Shown here piece by piece: positions 31,722 through 33,301 of a stretch of DNA of 33,301 nt. A program made the translations under genes and the position numbers. The notes below the pieces were generated by a model. It saw only the letters and a program-made list of their open reading frames with translations. It was not told the DNA's origin and ran no database searches. Within the stretch, counting starts at the first letter, position 1; each line of letters begins with the position of its first letter. The stretch lies in assembly GCA_015228875.1 (NCBI GenBank), contig JADGCS010000047.1, positions 1-33,301 on the forward strand, read 5' to 3'. Source of the DNA: Deltaproteobacteria bacterium (GTDB lineage: Bacteria > UBA10199 > JADGCS01).

Positions 31722-32630
31722 CTACACGCAAATATATTTTGCCCCGTCCTGCCCCACAACACCTTCGTCCATCAACTGTTTAAGATGCTTGGCAACCATT
31801 TTAAATTGAAAAAAGGCCTTTAAAGGATCTGTGAGTGCCGCCCTTTTGTAGACAATGCCGTGTGAACACAACTCGTGCATCTCCATGGGAGAGGTTTTAA
31901 GAATCTCGATAATTTTAAACCGCCTGGTTTCGAAGGCAAGGTAATAGCGGTCCAGTTTGTTTAAAAAAGTCTCATGGTCATAAACCCGCTCGGCGTGGCT
32001 TGTCACGTAGTGCTTGCAACTGATCAGTTTGATCTTTCTGATGGATTGTTTAAACTGCTCGATGTCGGAACACGGGTTGGCATACCACGGCCCATAGGGG
32101 GTGAGATCGATATCTGATGTGTAAAGAAGATCTGCCTTTTCAAAATAAAGGGCGATGTGTCCGGGTGTGTGACCCGGGATGTGAATGATATTTATTTTTT
32201 CACTCCCGGTATCTAAAACATCACCGTCCTTAAGTTTTATGGAAACCGGACAGTCCACAATATGGTACTTGGCAAAGACCTGTTTGATCCAGTCAAAATA
32301 AAACGCCGTGTCATCGTCAACCACCATTTTGGCGTAATGTTTAAACTCTGATATGGCATCGGCATCAGCCGCATGACTTGCAAAATAAGCCCCCTTAAAG
32401 AGCTGGTTTAACGAGCGATGATCGCCATGAAAATGTGTGTTGAGAACGGTCTTGACATAATGCGCCTCTGCAAGGCTTGAGATATAAGTAAAAGAGGCTG
32501 AAGGATCGACCAGGACAGGATCCGCACCGTGAATGAGCACCGAATTTGAAAAAAGAAACTCCTTTGAATTGCGGGCCCAGATGATTTCGACATCGTTAAA
32601 ACGGATGCCATTGTCGGTTTCGTGGTTCAC
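31722..32630 (-). CDS. Metallo-beta-lactamase-fold hydrolase
   Basis: The protein has the metal motif THFHGDH, the second-shell HIPGHTPGH, TSDIDLTPYGPWY supplying the bridging aspartate, and a late histidine in SHAERV, the standard five-ligand set of the MBL fold. The C-terminal part is helical, as in RNase Z-unrelated, glyoxalase II-like or LACTB2-like members. The open frame extends to 32690 through a palindromic element; I use the GTG at 32628-32630 directly after the element, giving about 302 aa, with low certainty since no Shine-Dalgarno is visible. The substrate is unknown. Confidence 0.82.
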   Translation of the reverse strand: MNHETDNGIRFNDVEIIWARNSKEFLFSNSVLIHGADPVLVDPSASFTYISSLAEAHYVKTVLNTHFHGDHRSLNQLFKGAYFASHAADADAISEFKHYAKMVVDDDTAFYFDWIKQVFAKYHIVDCPVSIKLKDGDVLDTGSEKINIIHIPGHTPGHIALYFEKADLLYTSDIDLTPYGPWYANPCSDIEQFKQSIRKIKLISCKHYVTSHAERVYDHETFLNKLDRYYLAFETRRFKIIEILKTSPMEMHELCSHGIVYKRAALTDPLKAFFQFKMVAKHLKQLMDEGVVGQDGAKYICV

Positions 32631-32633
32631 GTT

Positions 32634-32720
32634 CAAGTTACAAACTTGACTTTTACGCGACTGAACTTCACCATAGTGCAAGCAAATCACCCGCGCTCAA
32701 CCAACTTTGAAATTTCTAGA
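32634..32720 (+). repeat. Palindromic element, copy G (degenerate)
   Basis: The outer palindrome CAAGTTACAAACTTG and the CCCGCGCTC and ACTTTGAAATT blocks are recognisable, but the hairpin loop region is strongly altered. It lies between the gyrB stop (3 bp away) and the start of the metallo-hydrolase, and is probably the oldest copy in the window. Confidence 0.8.
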
Positions 32721-32723
32721 AGT

Positions 32724-33301
32724 CTATATATCGAGATTCTTTGCCATCAGTGCGTTACTTTCTATAAAATCACGCCGGGGTTCGACCTGATCTCCCATCA
32801 AGATGGTAAAAACCTGATCACACTCGACAAGATCTTCTACCCTCACCTGCAGGAGCGTGCGTTTCTCAGGATCCATTGTGGTTTCCCAGAGCTGTTCGGG
32901 GTTCATTTCGCCCAGACCCTTGTAGCGCTGCACGTAGATCCCCTTTTTACCGGCGTTAATCACCGCGTTTTTAAAATCAACAATGCCATCAAAACGCTCG
33001 GTCTCTGCTTTTTCTTTTAATGTAACAAGATAAGGCTTGTCTCCCGCCTGTTTGATACGATCTGCAAATTTTTTAAGCTGCAACACCTCGGCCGAATGAA
33101 AGAAATCGGTATCGATGGAGGTCTCGGTCAGCATGCCGTTTTCACGGGTGGAAATGATGACCCTTTTTCTGGAATGTTCGTGGTCGTCTGTAATGGTGTG
33201 GGTTTCAAGTGTCACCGGATTTTTAATGGTCAAAAGATAATGTTTTAGTTTTTCTATTTTATTGATAATTTTATTTTCATCCTCGACGTCATGCTCTGTC
33301 C
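32724..33301 (-). CDS. gyrB: DNA gyrase subunit B, C-terminal part (runs off the window)
   Basis: The frame is open to the right edge, so only about 192 C-terminal residues are seen. They include the conserved [20 protein letters not shown] block and [17 protein letters not shown], the normal GyrB terminus. The part [19 protein letters not shown] to ERFDGIVDF is the tail of the Toprim-containing insert region, which shows that this is GyrB/ParE rather than another ATPase. The ending RDFIESNA...NLDI fits GyrB better than ParE. The TAG stop is 3 bp from a degenerate palindromic element. Confidence 0.93.
   Translation of the reverse strand, partial: TEHDVEDENKIINKIEKLKHYLLTIKNPVTLETHTITDDHEHSRKRVIISTRENGMLTETSIDTDFFHSAEVLQLKKFADRIKQAGDKPYLVTLKEKAETERFDGIVDFKNAVINAGKKGIYVQRYKGLGEMNPEQLWETTMDPEKRTLLQVRVEDLVECDQVFTILMGDQVEPRRDFIESNALMAKNLDI

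Noticed and set aside
13783-32720. The repeated palindromes as integron attC sites with gene cassettes
   Set aside because: Spacing is irregular, orientations are mixed, the genes are core genes and operons rather than single cassettes, and the ends lack the conserved attC core pairs; no integrase is present.

Overview
The window looks like a chromosomal segment of a Gram-negative bacterium. An outer membrane is implied by two lipobox-bearing lipoproteins, an LpoA/penicillin-binding-protein-activator-like lipoprotein, a Wzz-like chain-length protein and a surface-sugar gene cluster. Core genes (gyrB end, speA, thiL, a DAHP synthase, dnaJ-like, grpE) are interleaved with accessory genes. The overall flavour is deltaproteobacterial or a related uncultured lineage, but the sequence alone does not fix the taxon.

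Layout. 1-132: tail of an unknown plus-strand gene. 208-1602: large lipoprotein, paralogous to the one at 27699-29066. 1709-7266: sugar/surface-glycan block: methyltransferase, NDP-sugar epimerase and GtrB-like glycosyltransferase on the minus strand, a split transketolase pair on the plus strand, and a second methyltransferase. 7516-9438: arginine decarboxylase speA. 9525-10925: AAA ATPase of the DUF234 class, sitting between two copies of the last 36 bp of speA, so it appears to have inserted at the speA end. 11092-13265: SDR plus GlcD-type FAD oxidase, a coupled pair. 13444-15774: 776-aa hypothetical protein carrying a palindromic repeat in frame. 15873-19629: arsenic resistance cluster (Acr3, thioredoxin-like, ArsP/DUF318-type permease, ArsF-like, ArsG-like) with no arsR in view. 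19802-23768: thiL, LpoA-like and DnaJ-like genes in one minus-strand run. 23844-25855: grpE coupled to a Wzz-like gene. 25890-26945: DAHP synthase. 27222-27581: small secreted Cys-containing protein. 29579-31046: orphan CopG/BrnA-type antitoxin and a second, unrelated AAA ATPase, bracketed by direct repeats of about 310 bp. 31722-32630: metallo-beta-lactamase-fold protein. 32724 to the right edge: gyrB C-terminus.

The most distinctive signal is a dispersed palindromic element of about 93 bp, with seven copies in 33 kb (3625, 13783, 16947, 19658, 31052, 31338, 32634) and a solo end motif at 20834. One copy sits inside one of the two long direct repeats while the other repeat lacks it, giving a natural filled/empty site pair that defines the element ends. 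One copy is read in frame inside a protein gene. Others overlap or abut stop codons (glycosyltransferase, acr3, gyrB) or displace a ribosome-binding site (second ATPase). No transposase for it is visible. Both ATPase genes lie in direct-repeat-bounded modules, which points to accessory-gene gain or loss by recombination.
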